The notes under the pieces are model-generated. The model searched no databases, was not told where the DNA came from, and saw nothing but the letters and a program-made list of their open reading frames with translations. From NCBI RefSeq assembly GCF_015472005.1, contig NZ_BMAQ01000001.1:62001-126000 (forward strand): DNA of 64,000 bases, given 5' to 3'. Source of the DNA: Insulibacter thermoxylanivorax (GTDB lineage: Bacteria > Bacillota > Bacilli > Paenibacillales > DA-C8). A program made the translations under genes and the position numbers. Shown here in pieces: positions 28,696 through 37,711 of this stretch (its first letter is position 1; the number at the start of each line of letters is the position of its first letter).

Positions 28696-28923
28696 ATGTG
28701 GAATGAATTGTGGGAGAAGCACAGAGCGACCTGCTTGGGCGTGCTCTGCGGCCTGTTTCTTGGCGTGATCTACTTGTTCTTCGGATTTTGGGACATGCTG
28801 GTATTCGGCTTCTTGATTCTGGTGGGTTATTATATCGGCCGGAAGATCGATGCAGGCGAGGAAATCGTGAACTTGGAAGAGCTATACAAGTGGATGACAG
28901 ACCGCTGGCGGATGTTCAAATAA
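28696..28923 (+). CDS. DUF2273 small membrane protein
   Basis: A 75-residue protein with two hydrophobic spans (CLGVLCGLFLGVIYLFF and MLVFGFLILVGYYIG) and a short charged C-terminal tail, matching DUF2273 proteins that accompany AmaP and Asp23. The ATG at 28696 has GGGGTGG at good spacing; a GTG four codons upstream is the alternative. Last gene before a terminator. Confidence 0.87.
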   Translation: MWNELWEKHRATCLGVLCGLFLGVIYLFFGFWDMLVFGFLILVGYYIGRKIDAGEEIVNLEELYKWMTDRWRMFK

Positions 28924-28960
28924 TCCTCTGCAGCCGATTATGCTGACAGAGGAATTTTTT
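28924..28960 (+). terminator. Rho-independent terminator before nusB
   Basis: TCCTCTG (28924-28930) pairs with CAGAGGA (28947-28953), followed by ATTTTTT, directly after the DUF2273 gene. Confidence 0.8.
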
Positions 28961-28962
28961 CG

Positions 28963-28991
28963 TTTGGGATTGTGACGCATTGACGTATAAT
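28963..28991 (+). promoter_or_regulatory. Candidate promoter of the nusB-folD-xseAB-ispA operon
   Basis: A perfect TATAAT (28986-28991) with a weak -35 candidate TTTGGG (28963-28968) at 17 bases, about 50 bases before nusB. Confidence 0.45.
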
Positions 28992-29040
28992 AGGGATAAC
29001 TGTACATATATGCAGATGCACAAATATAGGAGGAAGCAAC

Positions 29041-29496
29041 ATGAAGCGAAGGCTGGCCCGAGAATTGGCGATACAGAGTTTGTACCACATAGCGATGAAT
29101 CAAGTTGCTCCGGCTGAATCCATCAGCATGGTGTTGGAGGAGGCTTCGACAGAGCGTGAGCAGCCTGTTCCCAAGGAAGAGCTGGAAGAGATCACGCCGT
29201 ATCTAGGCACCCTGGTCGAAGGTACGATCGGCCGGCTGGATGAGATCGATTCGCTCTTGCAGCGCTATCTCAAGGGATGGAAGATGGACCGCCTGTCCAG
29301 GGTTGATCTGCAGATCCTGCGGCTAGCTGTCTATGAGATGATCTTCCATGGGGAAGTGCCGCCGAAGGTAGCCATCAATGAAGCGATCGAACTGGCGAAG
29401 TGGTACGGGACGGAGGAATCGGGCAGATTCGTGAACGGTGTACTTGGCAAGATGTTTAATGAACTCGATGAGATCAAAGCTCATCTCCATACATAA
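29041..29496 (+). CDS. nusB: Transcription antitermination protein NusB
   Basis: An RNA-binding factor that joins NusE on boxA RNA and supports rRNA antitermination. The 151-residue protein is all-helical, with RRLARELAIQSLYH at the start and MDRLSRVDLQILRLAVYEM and PKVAINEAIELAKWYGTEESGRFVNGVLGKM in the second half, as in the family. ATG 29041 follows AGGAGGAAG. First gene of the operon. Confidence 0.96.
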   Translation: MKRRLARELAIQSLYHIAMNQVAPAESISMVLEEASTEREQPVPKEELEEITPYLGTLVEGTIGRLDEIDSLLQRYLKGWKMDRLSRVDLQILRLAVYEMIFHGEVPPKVAINEAIELAKWYGTEESGRFVNGVLGKMFNELDEIKAHLHT

Positions 29497-29514
29497 GCGT
29501 GGGAGGATTCGGTT

Positions 29515-30363
29515 ATGTCAGGACGTATCATTGATGGGAAACATATCGCATCCATCATCCGTGAATCGATCAAACAGGAAACCGAGAAGCTGATTGAGGA
29601 GCGGGGGATTCAGCCGGGCTTGGCCGTCGTGCTGGTCGGCGAGGATCCGGCATCGCAGGTCTATGTTCGCAACAAGGAGAGAGCTTGTCAGAAGGTCGGC
29701 ATGTATTCGGAAGTTCATCGCTTACCGGAACACACCTCGCAGTCCGAACTCATACAGCTGATCGAGCGTTTGGGCCGGGATGAGCGCATCCACGGTATCC
29801 TCGTGCAGCTTCCGCTGCCCGCACATATCGATGAGAAAGCCGTCATCGCAGCGATCCCGCCGGCGAAGGATGTCGACGGCTTCCATCCCGTCAGCGTGGG
29901 CAATATGGTCATCGGCGATGAGGCCTTTCTGCCGTGCACTCCGGCAGGCATCATCGAGCTGATTAAGCGCACGGGGATCGAACTGGCCGGCAAACATGCC
30001 GTTGTTGTGGGCCGGAGCAATATCGTCGGCAAGCCGGTATCCATGCTGCTCCTGCATGAGCATGCAACGGTAACGATGTGCCATTCGCGTACGCCGGATC
30101 TTGCAGCGATGACCCGGCAAGCCGATGTTCTTGTGGTCGCCGTCGGCCGGCCGGAGATGATCAAGGCAGAACATGTGAAACCAGGCGCCGTGGTGATCGA
30201 TGTCGGCGTGAATCGCCTGCCCGACGGAAGGTTGGTCGGCGATGTGGACTACGATGAGGTAGCAGCGATCGCCGAAGCGATTACGCCGGTGCCCGGCGGC
30301 GTCGGTCCGATGACGATCACGATGCTGCTGAAGAACACCCTGCAAGCGGCATTGCGCATCTAG
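29515..30363 (+). CDS. folD: Methylenetetrahydrofolate dehydrogenase / cyclohydrolase
   Basis: A bifunctional enzyme that interconverts 5,10-methylene-, methenyl- and 10-formyl-tetrahydrofolate with NADP. The 282-residue protein has [14 protein letters not shown] with the catalytic lysine, [30 protein letters not shown], the Rossmann stretch [17 protein letters not shown], and the C-terminal [22 protein letters not shown] 29515 follows GGGAGG, 18 bases after nusB. Confidence 0.97.
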   Translation: MSGRIIDGKHIASIIRESIKQETEKLIEERGIQPGLAVVLVGEDPASQVYVRNKERACQKVGMYSEVHRLPEHTSQSELIQLIERLGRDERIHGILVQLPLPAHIDEKAVIAAIPPAKDVDGFHPVSVGNMVIGDEAFLPCTPAGIIELIKRTGIELAGKHAVVVGRSNIVGKPVSMLLLHEHATVTMCHSRTPDLAAMTRQADVLVVAVGRPEMIKAEHVKPGAVVIDVGVNRLPDGRLVGDVDYDEVAAIAEAITPVPGGVGPMTITMLLKNTLQAALRI

Positions 30364-30443
30364 GTGAGAAGCGATCTCGGTCGGCCTCGTGCTTCTGAGA
30401 TGCTGCCGGATGTTGCCGGTTTATGGGGAAAGGGGGAATCGCT

Positions 30444-31823
30444 GTGGAGAGAACGCAAGTGCCAGGGTCTCCCGACATGAAGATCTTCACGATCAAGCAG
30501 ATCAACCGCTATATCAAGATGCGGATGGATGCGGACGACATCCTGCAGAATGTCTGGATCCGCGGTGAGATTTCCAACTTCAAACACCATTCCAGCGGCC
30601 ATATGTACTTTACGCTGAAGGACGAGGAAAGCCGCCTGCGCTGCGTGATGTTCGCCTCGGCGAACCAGCGGCTCGCCTTTATGCCGCGTGAAGGAACGCG
30701 GGTGATCGCCCGCGGTTCGATCACTGTCTACGAACGCGACGGCGCTTACCAGTACTATGTGGCGGAGATGCAGCCCGATGGAATCGGCAACCTCTATCTG
30801 GCTTTCGAACAGTTGAAGCAGAAGCTTGCCAAGGAGGGGTTGTTCGCCGAGGAGAGGAAGCGGCCGATCCCCAGGTTCCCGCGGGCCGTCGGTGTCATCA
30901 CATCACCGACGGGAGCTGCTGTGCGCGATATCTTGACCACACTGCAGCGGCGCAGTCCGGCCACGCCGGTGATCGTCTATCCCGTAGCTGTCCAAGGCGT
31001 GCATGCAGTGCCGACGATCGTGAAGGCGATCGAGACGATGAACCGGCTGCAAGAGGTCGATGTGCTCATCGTCGGCCGCGGCGGCGGTTCTTTGGAGGAG
31101 CTTTGGGCCTTCAACGAAGAGCCGGTGGCGCGGGCGATCGCCGCGTCGCGCATTCCGGTGATCAGCGCCGTAGGTCACGAGACGGACTTTACGATCGCGG
31201 ATTTCGTCTCCGATCTGCGCGCCGCGACACCGACGGCGGCAGCGGAGCTCAGCGTACCCCATCATCTGGAATTGAAGCAGCAGCTCGCCTATCAGGAACA
31301 GCGGCTGTACCGCTCGCTGCGCACGCTGCTCCAAAGCAAGCAGGAGACCTTGGAGCGCCTGCGCAGGTCACCTTACTTCCTGCATCCGCGCCGTTACATG
31401 CTCGAATCCGCCGAACGGCTGGACCGCTTAACACAGCAGCTGCAGTATACGCTCACCACGTATACCGGCCGGATTCGCGAGCGCAGATTGCAGCTCGATC
31501 ACCGGCTTGCGCGGCACAATCCGCTGGAACGAATCGGTTATATGCGCAAGGATCTGCAGGGTATCGAGCAGCAGCTTGTGCGTGCGGTACAGAACCGCAG
31601 CCGCTTGTCCCAGCAGCGCTTTGCGGCGTTGATCAAACAGTTGGATGCACTCAGCCCGCTCAAGGTAATGGAACGGGGGTACAGCGTCGTATATGATGAA
31701 CAGGAGCAAACCGTTTTGAATTCCATCACTCAAGTACAGCCGGGAGATATCGTTAAGATTCGCATGATAGACGGAAGACTGGATTGCCATGTATGGGCGA
31801 TGAAAGGGGAGGAGCATGAATGA
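30444..31823 (+). CDS. xseA: Exodeoxyribonuclease VII large subunit
   Basis: The catalytic subunit of exonuclease VII, which degrades single-stranded DNA from both ends without ATP. The 459-residue protein has the N-terminal OB fold (FTIKQINRYIKMRMDADDIL, HSSGHMYFTLKDEESRLRCV), the catalytic core VGVITSPTGAAVRDI, GRGGGSLEELWAFNEE and AVGHETDFTIADF, then a long coiled-coil region for XseB binding (about 280-400). The GTG at 30444 follows AAAGGGGG. Confidence 0.96.
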   Translation: MERTQVPGSPDMKIFTIKQINRYIKMRMDADDILQNVWIRGEISNFKHHSSGHMYFTLKDEESRLRCVMFASANQRLAFMPREGTRVIARGSITVYERDGAYQYYVAEMQPDGIGNLYLAFEQLKQKLAKEGLFAEERKRPIPRFPRAVGVITSPTGAAVRDILTTLQRRSPATPVIVYPVAVQGVHAVPTIVKAIETMNRLQEVDVLIVGRGGGSLEELWAFNEEPVARAIAASRIPVISAVGHETDFTIADFVSDLRAATPTAAAELSVPHHLELKQQLAYQEQRLYRSLRTLLQSKQETLERLRRSPYFLHPRRYMLESAERLDRLTQQLQYTLTTYTGRIRERRLQLDHRLARHNPLERIGYMRKDLQGIEQQLVRAVQNRSRLSQQRFAALIKQLDALSPLKVMERGYSVVYDEQEQTVLNSITQVQPGDIVKIRMIDGRLDCHVWAMKGEEHE

Positions 31824-32086
31824 GCGATCAAGTGCAGCAAACAGAGGCTGCCCCGGAGAGCTTCGAGGCGGCGATTGAGAAACTGGAGAGAATCGTCACG
31901 CGGTTGGAAAACGGGGATGTTCCCTTGGAAGAAGCCATCGATCTGTTTCAGGAAGGGATGCGCTTGTCCAAGTACTGCTCACAGAAGCTGGAACAAGTTG
32001 AACGGAAGATCGAGTTGTTGATGGAGGATGAGGAAGGCATCTCACGCCGGCCCTTTCCTCCGCTGACGGATGAGAAGGGAGAATAA
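31820..32086 (+). CDS. xseB: Exodeoxyribonuclease VII small subunit
   Basis: An 88-residue helical hairpin protein, FEAAIEKLERIVTRLENGD and EAIDLFQEGMRLSKYCSQKL, that binds the long arm of XseA. The ATG overlaps the xseA stop by four bases, with GGGGAGG upstream in the xseA end. Confidence 0.96.
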   Translation: MSDQVQQTEAAPESFEAAIEKLERIVTRLENGDVPLEEAIDLFQEGMRLSKYCSQKLEQVERKIELLMEDEEGISRRPFPPLTDEKGE

Positions 32087-32095
32087 GCTGACGGC

Positions 32096-32992
32096 ATGAC
32101 GCGCTTGCAAGATTTCATGAAAACCTATACACCGCTGATTGAGCTGGAACTGTCCCGGGTTTTCCCGGAGCATTGGCACGTGCCGGACAAGCTGATGGAG
32201 TCAATGCGCTACTCCCTGCTTTCAGGCGGCAAGCGGCTCCGTCCGCTCATGGTGCTGGCAGCGGCGCAGGCGGTGGGCGGCGACCCCCAGCGGGTACTGC
32301 CCATCGCCTGCGCCGTGGAGCTGGTGCATACGTACTCCCTCATCCATGATGATCTTCCCGCCATGGACAATGATGATTACCGGCGCGGCAAATTGACGAA
32401 TCACAAGGTGTTCGGGGAAGACATCGCCATCCTGGCCGGCGACGGGTTGTTAACCCACGCCTTCTATACCCTTGTACAAGCGGCAAGGCAGCATGGACTG
32501 CCGGCTGAGATCGCCCTTGACATCATCGAGGACCTCAGCTCCTATGCCGGCGCAGCGGGCATGGTCGGCGGACAAGCTGCCGACATGATGGCGGAACAAG
32601 GGGCTACTAACCTCGAAGAACTGACTTATATCCACCTTCACAAGACCAGTGATCTGCTTGTCTTCTCCCTGAAGGCCGGAGCGCGGGCTGCTGGTGCCGG
32701 CAAGCAGCAGCTCGAAGCGTTGGAACGCTATGGTCGTTCGATCGGACTGGCCTTTCAGATCCAAGATGATATCCTCGATGTGATCGGCGACGAAGCGAAG
32801 CTCGGCAAGCGTCCGAACAGCGATCATGCGCAGGCCAAGGTAACCTATCCGTTCTATATCGGCCTTGAGGCTTCGCGGGAGAAGGTGAAGGAGCTGACGG
32901 AAGAGGGCAAGAAAGCGCTCGAAGAAGGCGGTCTCCTTGATCCGTCCACCCTGCTCGAGCTGGCGGATTATCTATTGGATCGCGAGCATTAG
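32096..32992 (+). CDS. ispA: Polyprenyl synthetase (farnesyl diphosphate synthase type)
   Basis: Condenses isopentenyl diphosphate with dimethylallyl and geranyl diphosphate to farnesyl diphosphate, the precursor of undecaprenyl phosphate and quinone side chains. The 298-residue protein has both aspartate-rich motifs (LIHDDLPAMDNDD and FQIQDDILDV) and the LLSGGKRLRP and GGQAADM segments. It follows xseB by 9 bases. Downstream is the OLE-type RNA and dxs, which works in the same pathway. Confidence 0.96.
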   Translation: MTRLQDFMKTYTPLIELELSRVFPEHWHVPDKLMESMRYSLLSGGKRLRPLMVLAAAQAVGGDPQRVLPIACAVELVHTYSLIHDDLPAMDNDDYRRGKLTNHKVFGEDIAILAGDGLLTHAFYTLVQAARQHGLPAEIALDIIEDLSSYAGAAGMVGGQAADMMAEQGATNLEELTYIHLHKTSDLLVFSLKAGARAAGAGKQQLEALERYGRSIGLAFQIQDDILDVIGDEAKLGKRPNSDHAQAKVTYPFYIGLEASREKVKELTEEGKKALEEGGLLDPSTLLELADYLLDREH

Positions 32993-33032
32993 ACGAGCGG
33001 CCGGCTGCAGCTGTCAGGATGTAAGGATTCCG

Positions 33033-33061
33033 TTGAGACCTGGCGCTGATTATGTTACAAT
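33033..33061 (+). promoter_or_regulatory. Sigma-A promoter of the large noncoding RNA
   Basis: TTGAGA (33033-33038) and TACAAT (33056-33061) are 17 bases apart, each with one mismatch to consensus. Transcription would begin near 33068, just before the structured RNA region, giving it a promoter separate from the operon promoter. Confidence 0.65.
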
Positions 33062-33067
33062 GACTAT

Positions 33068-33730
33068 TAGAAGAATGGAGTGGCGCAGTATTCTAGTCAG
33101 CCTACCATTTCTGAGGGCGGGCCTAAAAATCCGCCAAAGGGCACATCGATGAAGTTCCTGGTGTTGGCTTTCGACGCCCAGTCGGGGGCTGATGCTGGGA
33201 GTTAAGGTTGCAGGGCGATCCACAAGGGCATGTGGGCGTTGACCCTGCTTCCGCGGAGGCCCAAATTCGTGGTCGAAGGGTCATCTTGACTCTGTTAGGA
33301 TCATCCTTGATTACGGTTTGGGGTATGAACCTGCGTTGCGAGCCAAGTGCCATCATGCATCGATTATTCGTGCTGTGGATGCGGCTTGTATGCAGTGTAG
33401 CCTGCCTTGAGTGAAGCAGAAGGGATTATAGATGGTAGGATGTGCGGCCTCCGGCCAAAGGACGTGCATCCGGATGCTATATGAAATCTGCTTTGCAAAA
33501 GAGGCTAAGAATGGTTAAAGGCTGTCGAGGAAAACTCCTAGACTGTTCGGCGACGAGGTTCTCTGAGGATTATAGTGTGGACTAAGTGGTAATCCAGTCT
33601 GATGAGCGGAGACGCCATCAAGGTGACAGTAATAGGGAAACCCCCTTCGCGGCGACGCGGAGGTTTTCACCTGGGAAAACCTACTGGACCTAAGCCACAG
33701 TATTTACTCAGGGAACTGCCACTCCATTGA
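33068..33730 (+). ncRNA. ole: OLE RNA (Ornate, Large, Extremophilic), about 610-660 nt
   Basis: Between ispA and the next membrane protein gene lie about 780 bases with no credible reading frame but rich in inverted repeats: GGCGG (33116-33120) with CCGCC (33131-33135), and AGGTTTTC (33661-33668) with GAAAACCT (33675-33682) in the 3' part. OLE RNA is known as a roughly 610-nt structured RNA of extremophilic and anaerobic Firmicutes, encoded in the nusB-folD-xse-ispA-dxs-recN neighbourhood next to the gene of its membrane protein OapA. Size, place and neighbour all fit. OLE forms a membrane RNP and is linked to ethanol, cold and magnesium stress in Bacillus halodurans. The call rests on context and remembered features; 5' and 3' ends are approximate. 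Confidence 0.85.
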
Positions 33731-33771
33731 ATTTGATCATCGCTGATTGATGATTTGATAAGGAGTTTAGG

Positions 33772-34405
33772 ATGAAGTCTTCATTTAAAGTGATTATACG
33801 CTGGACGGTTTTTATAACGACGTTAACCTTTGTTCTAGCGGTTATGTTCTCTGTGGCTTCTAATACGCTGCTCAATGGGTTGAACTGGGCACTCGGAATG
33901 CTGGTCGTGCTTCTTCTTGTCATGATCGGCATTTTTTTTTGATATCATCGGAATTGCTGCCACTGCCGGCGAAGAGAAACCCTTCCATGCGATGGCTGCG
34001 GAGCGCGTGCCCGGAGCGCGGCAAGCGATCTACATCCTGCGCAATGCCGACCGCGTATCCAATTTCTGCAATGACGTTATCGGTGATATCTCCGGGATCG
34101 TCAGCGGTACCGCAGTCACCTTTGTGGTGTTGGAATTGCTCCAAACCCTGCAAGTCCAGAGCAATATGACTAGTACGATTGTAAACGTTGCCTTCGCCGC
34201 TCTTGTGTCTGCACTGACGGTTGGCGGCAAAGCGCTGGGCAAGAACTTCGCGATCACGCAGTCGACGAAGATCATCCTGCTCATGGGGAGATTTTTTTAT
34301 TTCATGGAGCGCAGATTAAAGATACGCGTCTTCACGGGCAAGAGAGCAAAGAAGTCAGGAAAGCGGGGTAAGAAGCATGCTGCTCGAACGAATCAACCAA
34401 CCTGA
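33772..34405 (+). pseudogene. oapA: OLE-associated membrane protein OapA, frameshifted at a T9 run
   Basis: The gene begins at ATG 33772 after AAGGAG and reads 56 residues to a TGA at 33940-33942, directly after nine T (33932-33940). With one T fewer the frame continues as IFFDIIGIAATAGEEKPF and runs to 34405, giving about 210 residues with four hydrophobic spans (near residues 10-30, 38-60, and two in the C-terminal half) and a basic Lys/Arg-rich tail. OapA binds OLE RNA and fixes it to the membrane; the DIIGIAAT stretch and position right after the RNA support the call. Downstream sequence looks well preserved, so the gene may be rescued by transcriptional slippage on the T-run, or the extra T may be a sequencing error. 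The 3' end overlaps dxs by 29 bases. Confidence 0.8.
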
Positions 34406-36287
34406 GGATCTGAAGGCCTTGGCGGTCGAACAGCTGGATGAGCTGGCTGCAGAGATCCGCACCTTTCTGATCGAGAAACTTTCCGTCACGGGCGGTCACC
34501 TCGCCCCCAACCTGGGAGTGGTTGAGCTGACGATTGCCCTGCATTATTATCTGAACAGCCCCCGCGACAAGATCATCTTCGATGTCGGTCACCAATCTTA
34601 TGTACATAAGATCTTAACCGGGAGGAAGGATCGCTTCGATACGCTGAAGAAGTACAAAGGGCTGTGCGGATATATCAAGCGTTCGGAGAGCGAACACGAT
34701 GTTTGGGAAGCGGGGCACAGCAGCACTTCCTTATCCGCCGCCATGGGCATGGCGCTGGCCCGCGATTATCTGGGGCAGGACCACCGCATCGCAGCCGTCA
34801 TCGGCGACGGAGCGTTGACCGGCGGGATGGCCTTAGAAGCGCTCAATCATATCGGTCATGAGCAGAAGAAGCTGATGGTCATCTTAAACGACAACGAGAT
34901 GTCGATCTCGGAGAACGTCGGAGCGCTGCACAATTATCTGGCGAAGATCCGCTCGGGCAAGCACTACCGCAAGGCGAAGGAAGAGGTCGAGCAGCTGCTG
35001 AAGAAAATCCCGGCCATCGGCGGGACCCTTGCCAAGACGCTGGAGAAGTTAAAGGACAGCATCAAATATCTGCTCGTATCGGGCGTGCTTTTTGAAGAGC
35101 TGGGATATACGTATTTTGGCCCGATCGACGGGCATAACATCCCCTTGCTTCTGGAAACGCTGCAGCAAGCCGATCACGTGGATGGGCCGGCCCTCATCCA
35201 CGTGATCACGATTAAGGGGAAAGGCTATAAGCCGGCAGAAGCCGATGCGATGACATGGCATGGGATCACCCCTTATAAGATTGAATCGGGAGAGCGCCTC
35301 CCGGGCTCGGACAAACCTTCTTACTCTGAGATCTTCGCAGAGACCTTGACACAGCTGGCAGAGAAGGATCCGCGGATCGTGGCAGTGACAGCAGCGATGG
35401 CACCGGGCACCGCTCTTGATAAGTTCGGCAAACGATTCCCGGACCGCCTGATCGATGTCGGCATCGCAGAACAGCATGCGACGACGATGTGCGGCGCGCT
35501 GGCTGACGGCGGCATGAAACCGGTGTTCGGAGTGTATTCGACCTTCCTGCAGCGCGGATATGATCAACTGCTGCATGATATCGCCCGGCAGAATCTCAAC
35601 GTTATCTTCGCCATCGATCGCGCGGGATTCGTCGGTGCCGATGGAGAGACGCACCAGGGGGTATACGATATCGCTTATATCCGGCATATCCCGAACATGG
35701 TCTTGATGATGCCGAAGGATGAGAATGAACTCCGTCATATGGTGAAGACTGCGGTTGAATATGAGGACGGACCGATCGCCTTCCGCTATCCGCGGATGAG
35801 TGCCATGGGCGTTAAACTGGATGCAGAGCTCGTGCCGATCCCGATCGGTACATGGGAAGAGGTTCGTCCGGGCAAGGATGCGGCGATCCTGGCGATCGGC
35901 CCGATGGTGAGCCTCGCAGAAGAGGCAGCAAGCAGGCTGCAAGCGGAACGTGTGGATGTACGGGTGATCAATGCGCGGTTCATTAAACCCCTCGATGCGA
36001 AGATGCTGGATGAACTGGCGGCAGAGGGGCTGCCGCTGGTCGTGATTGAAGAGGGCGCCGTCATGGGCGGACTGGGCAGTGCCGTCTTGGAACACTACGC
36101 GCTGGCCGGCGCCGACATGCCGATGGTTCGTCTTATGGGCGTGCCGGATGTGTTCGTGGAACACGGAAGCATCGGCGAGCAGCGGCAAGAGGTCGGACTG
36201 ACCGTAGAGCGCTTGATCGATGAGGTGCGCTCGCTTATGAAGCCGCGCAAGCTCAAGGATGTTTCGATCCGTGCTGCCGCGGATTAA
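34377..36287 (+). CDS. dxs: 1-Deoxy-D-xylulose-5-phosphate synthase
   Basis: Joins pyruvate and glyceraldehyde 3-phosphate with thiamine diphosphate, the first step of the MEP isoprenoid pathway. The 636-residue length is normal. The TPP-binding motif [15 protein letters not shown] and the pyrimidine-binding [18 protein letters not shown] are present, as are [13 protein letters not shown] and the C-terminal transketolase fold. The start at 34377 has a GGGGTAAG ribosome site inside the end of oapA. Confidence 0.97.
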   Translation: MLLERINQPEDLKALAVEQLDELAAEIRTFLIEKLSVTGGHLAPNLGVVELTIALHYYLNSPRDKIIFDVGHQSYVHKILTGRKDRFDTLKKYKGLCGYIKRSESEHDVWEAGHSSTSLSAAMGMALARDYLGQDHRIAAVIGDGALTGGMALEALNHIGHEQKKLMVILNDNEMSISENVGALHNYLAKIRSGKHYRKAKEEVEQLLKKIPAIGGTLAKTLEKLKDSIKYLLVSGVLFEELGYTYFGPIDGHNIPLLLETLQQADHVDGPALIHVITIKGKGYKPAEADAMTWHGITPYKIESGERLPGSDKPSYSEIFAETLTQLAEKDPRIVAVTAAMAPGTALDKFGKRFPDRLIDVGIAEQHATTMCGALADGGMKPVFGVYSTFLQRGYDQLLHDIARQNLNVIFAIDRAGFVGADGETHQGVYDIAYIRHIPNMVLMMPKDENELRHMVKTAVEYEDGPIAFRYPRMSAMGVKLDAELVPIPIGTWEEVRPGKDAAILAIGPMVSLAEEAASRLQAERVDVRVINARFIKPLDAKMLDELAAEGLPLVVIEEGAVMGGLGSAVLEHYALAGADMPMVRLMGVPDVFVEHGSIGEQRQEVGLTVERLIDEVRSLMKPRKLKDVSIRAAAD

Positions 36288-36323
36288 TTGCAGATATGCG
36301 ATATATACAATTAGGAGATCATT

Positions 36324-37148
36324 ATGACAACAGCTAAGGAACGAGCCGATGTACTACTGGTAGAACAGGGCTATTTCCCCTCGCGTGAGAAGGCGAAGGC
36401 GGCGATCATGGCCGGATTGGTGCTGGCCGATGATCAGCCCGTTGATAAACCTGGGATGAAGATCAAGCGCGATGCCAAGATCACGGTCAAAGGGGAGGTT
36501 CACCCCTATGTATCAAGGGGCGGCCTGAAACTCGAGAAAGCCCTGCGGACCTTCAACATCGATGTCACAGGAGCCGTGATGCTGGATATCGGTGCATCCA
36601 CGGGCGGTTTTACCGATTGCGCTCTGCAACACGGCGCAAGTCATGTCTATGCGATCGATGTCGGATATAACCAGCTCGATTGGTCCCTGCGCCGGGATCA
36701 GCGGGTAACCGTCATGGAGCGAACGAACTTCCGTTATATCAAGCCGGAGGATCTGACGGGGCCGAAGCCGAATCTGGCCTCGATCGATGTATCTTTCATC
36801 TCGTTAAGATTAATCCTTCCTCCACTCATCCCGCTGCTCACGCAGCCCGCACAGATCGTGGCGCTGATCAAACCGCAATTTGAAGCGGGCCGTGAGAAAG
36901 TCGGCAAGAACGGCATCGTTCGGGATCCTGCCGTACATCGTGAAGTGCTGGAGACGGTGCTGGCAGCTGCCGATGAGCTTGGTCTGCAGCTCAGCGGACT
37001 GTCCTTCTCTCCCATTACGGGGGGAGAGGGGAATATCGAATTTCTCGCCTATTGGCGGTTAGCGCAAGAGCCGGTGCCGGATCGCATCTTGGATCGGCTT
37101 GCCGTCATCGAACAAGTTGTAGAAGAAGCCGCATATACATTCACATAA
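36324..37148 (+). CDS. TlyA family RNA methyltransferase (YqxC type)
   Basis: A 274-residue protein with an N-terminal S4 RNA-binding domain (ERADVLLVEQGYFPSREKAKAAIMAGLV, about 5-65) and an FtsJ-like SAM methyltransferase domain (MLDIGASTGGFTDCAL, then IDVGYNQLDW). TlyA enzymes 2'-O-methylate cytidines in 16S or 23S rRNA. It is sometimes annotated as a hemolysin; nothing here supports toxin activity. It lies 36 bases after dxs. Confidence 0.93.
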   Translation: MTTAKERADVLLVEQGYFPSREKAKAAIMAGLVLADDQPVDKPGMKIKRDAKITVKGEVHPYVSRGGLKLEKALRTFNIDVTGAVMLDIGASTGGFTDCALQHGASHVYAIDVGYNQLDWSLRRDQRVTVMERTNFRYIKPEDLTGPKPNLASIDVSFISLRLILPPLIPLLTQPAQIVALIKPQFEAGREKVGKNGIVRDPAVHREVLETVLAAADELGLQLSGLSFSPITGGEGNIEFLAYWRLAQEPVPDRILDRLAVIEQVVEEAAYTFT

Positions 37149-37152
37149 TCAA

Positions 37153-37188
37153 TCGGGGAGACGCGGTGGCGGGGGCCCCGATTTTTTT
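37153..37188 (+). terminator. Rho-independent terminator after the tlyA-type gene
   Basis: TCGGGG (37153-37158) pairs with CCCCGA (37176-37181), followed directly by seven T. Confidence 0.8.
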
Positions 37189-37248
37189 CCTTTTGGGGTC
37201 AAAGGAATCTACCACCTCACCGCGAATACATATCGGTGAGGTGATCGC

Positions 37249-37701
37249 ATGGAGTCCGTGGACCTGTATGTCAGTATATTGATTATCCTGGTGATCGCAG
37301 GCTGGGCGCTTTATCATTTGTACAGATGGCTGTATATGCCTGACCGGATTACTTTGCCCTTCGAGCATGAGGAGATCCCGCTGCCGGAAGCCGGCGAAGA
37401 GACGGCCATGCTTGAAGCCGCCGGATATGAGATCATCAGCGGCAAGCGGAAGATCAAGCTCAAGATCGAGGTCGATGATGAGACGCTGGCCAGCAGCTTA
37501 TGGGTGGATTATTTTGTGCGTAAGGATGACGAACTCTATGCGGTGAAGACAGCACGACGGCGCAGGCCGGTGGATTGGACAGGCAGCGGCGTGCGGGATT
37601 ATTTCCTGCCCTATGCCTTGATCTACGACGGCATCGACGGGGTCCTTTATCTGGAACCCGAGCTGAACCGAATCCATCGGATCATATTTCATATTGATTA
37701 A
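37249..37701 (+). CDS. Membrane-anchored protein of unknown function
   Basis: A 150-residue protein starting at ATG 37249 after GGTGAGGTG. One N-terminal span (LYVSILIILVIAGWALYHLY) is followed by an acidic linker and a cytoplasmic domain with ISGKRKIKLKIEVDDETL, LWVDYFVRKDDELYAVKTARR and RDYFLPYALIYDGIDGVLYL. The Asp/Lys-spaced beta strands recall a PD-(D/E)xK nuclease core, but I cannot confirm this. It sits between the tlyA-type gene and argR, 10 bases before argR. Confidence 0.8.
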   Translation: MESVDLYVSILIILVIAGWALYHLYRWLYMPDRITLPFEHEEIPLPEAGEETAMLEAAGYEIISGKRKIKLKIEVDDETLASSLWVDYFVRKDDELYAVKTARRRRPVDWTGSGVRDYFLPYALIYDGIDGVLYLEPELNRIHRIIFHID

Positions 37702-37711
37702 AGGAGGATTT

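Noticed and set aside
32937-33414. Short plus-strand frames of 68-71 codons across the OLE region
   Set aside because: They lack ribosome sites, use unusual codons and overlap RNA hairpins; the region is better explained as noncoding.
33068-33730. RNase P RNA or tmRNA as an alternative for the large ncRNA
   Set aside because: The RNase P core and the tmRNA tRNA-like ends with CCA are not seen, and the gene context fits OLE.
35049-36188. Minus-strand open frame of 379 codons inside dxs
   Set aside because: Antisense shadow of dxs, caused by the GC-rich codon use.
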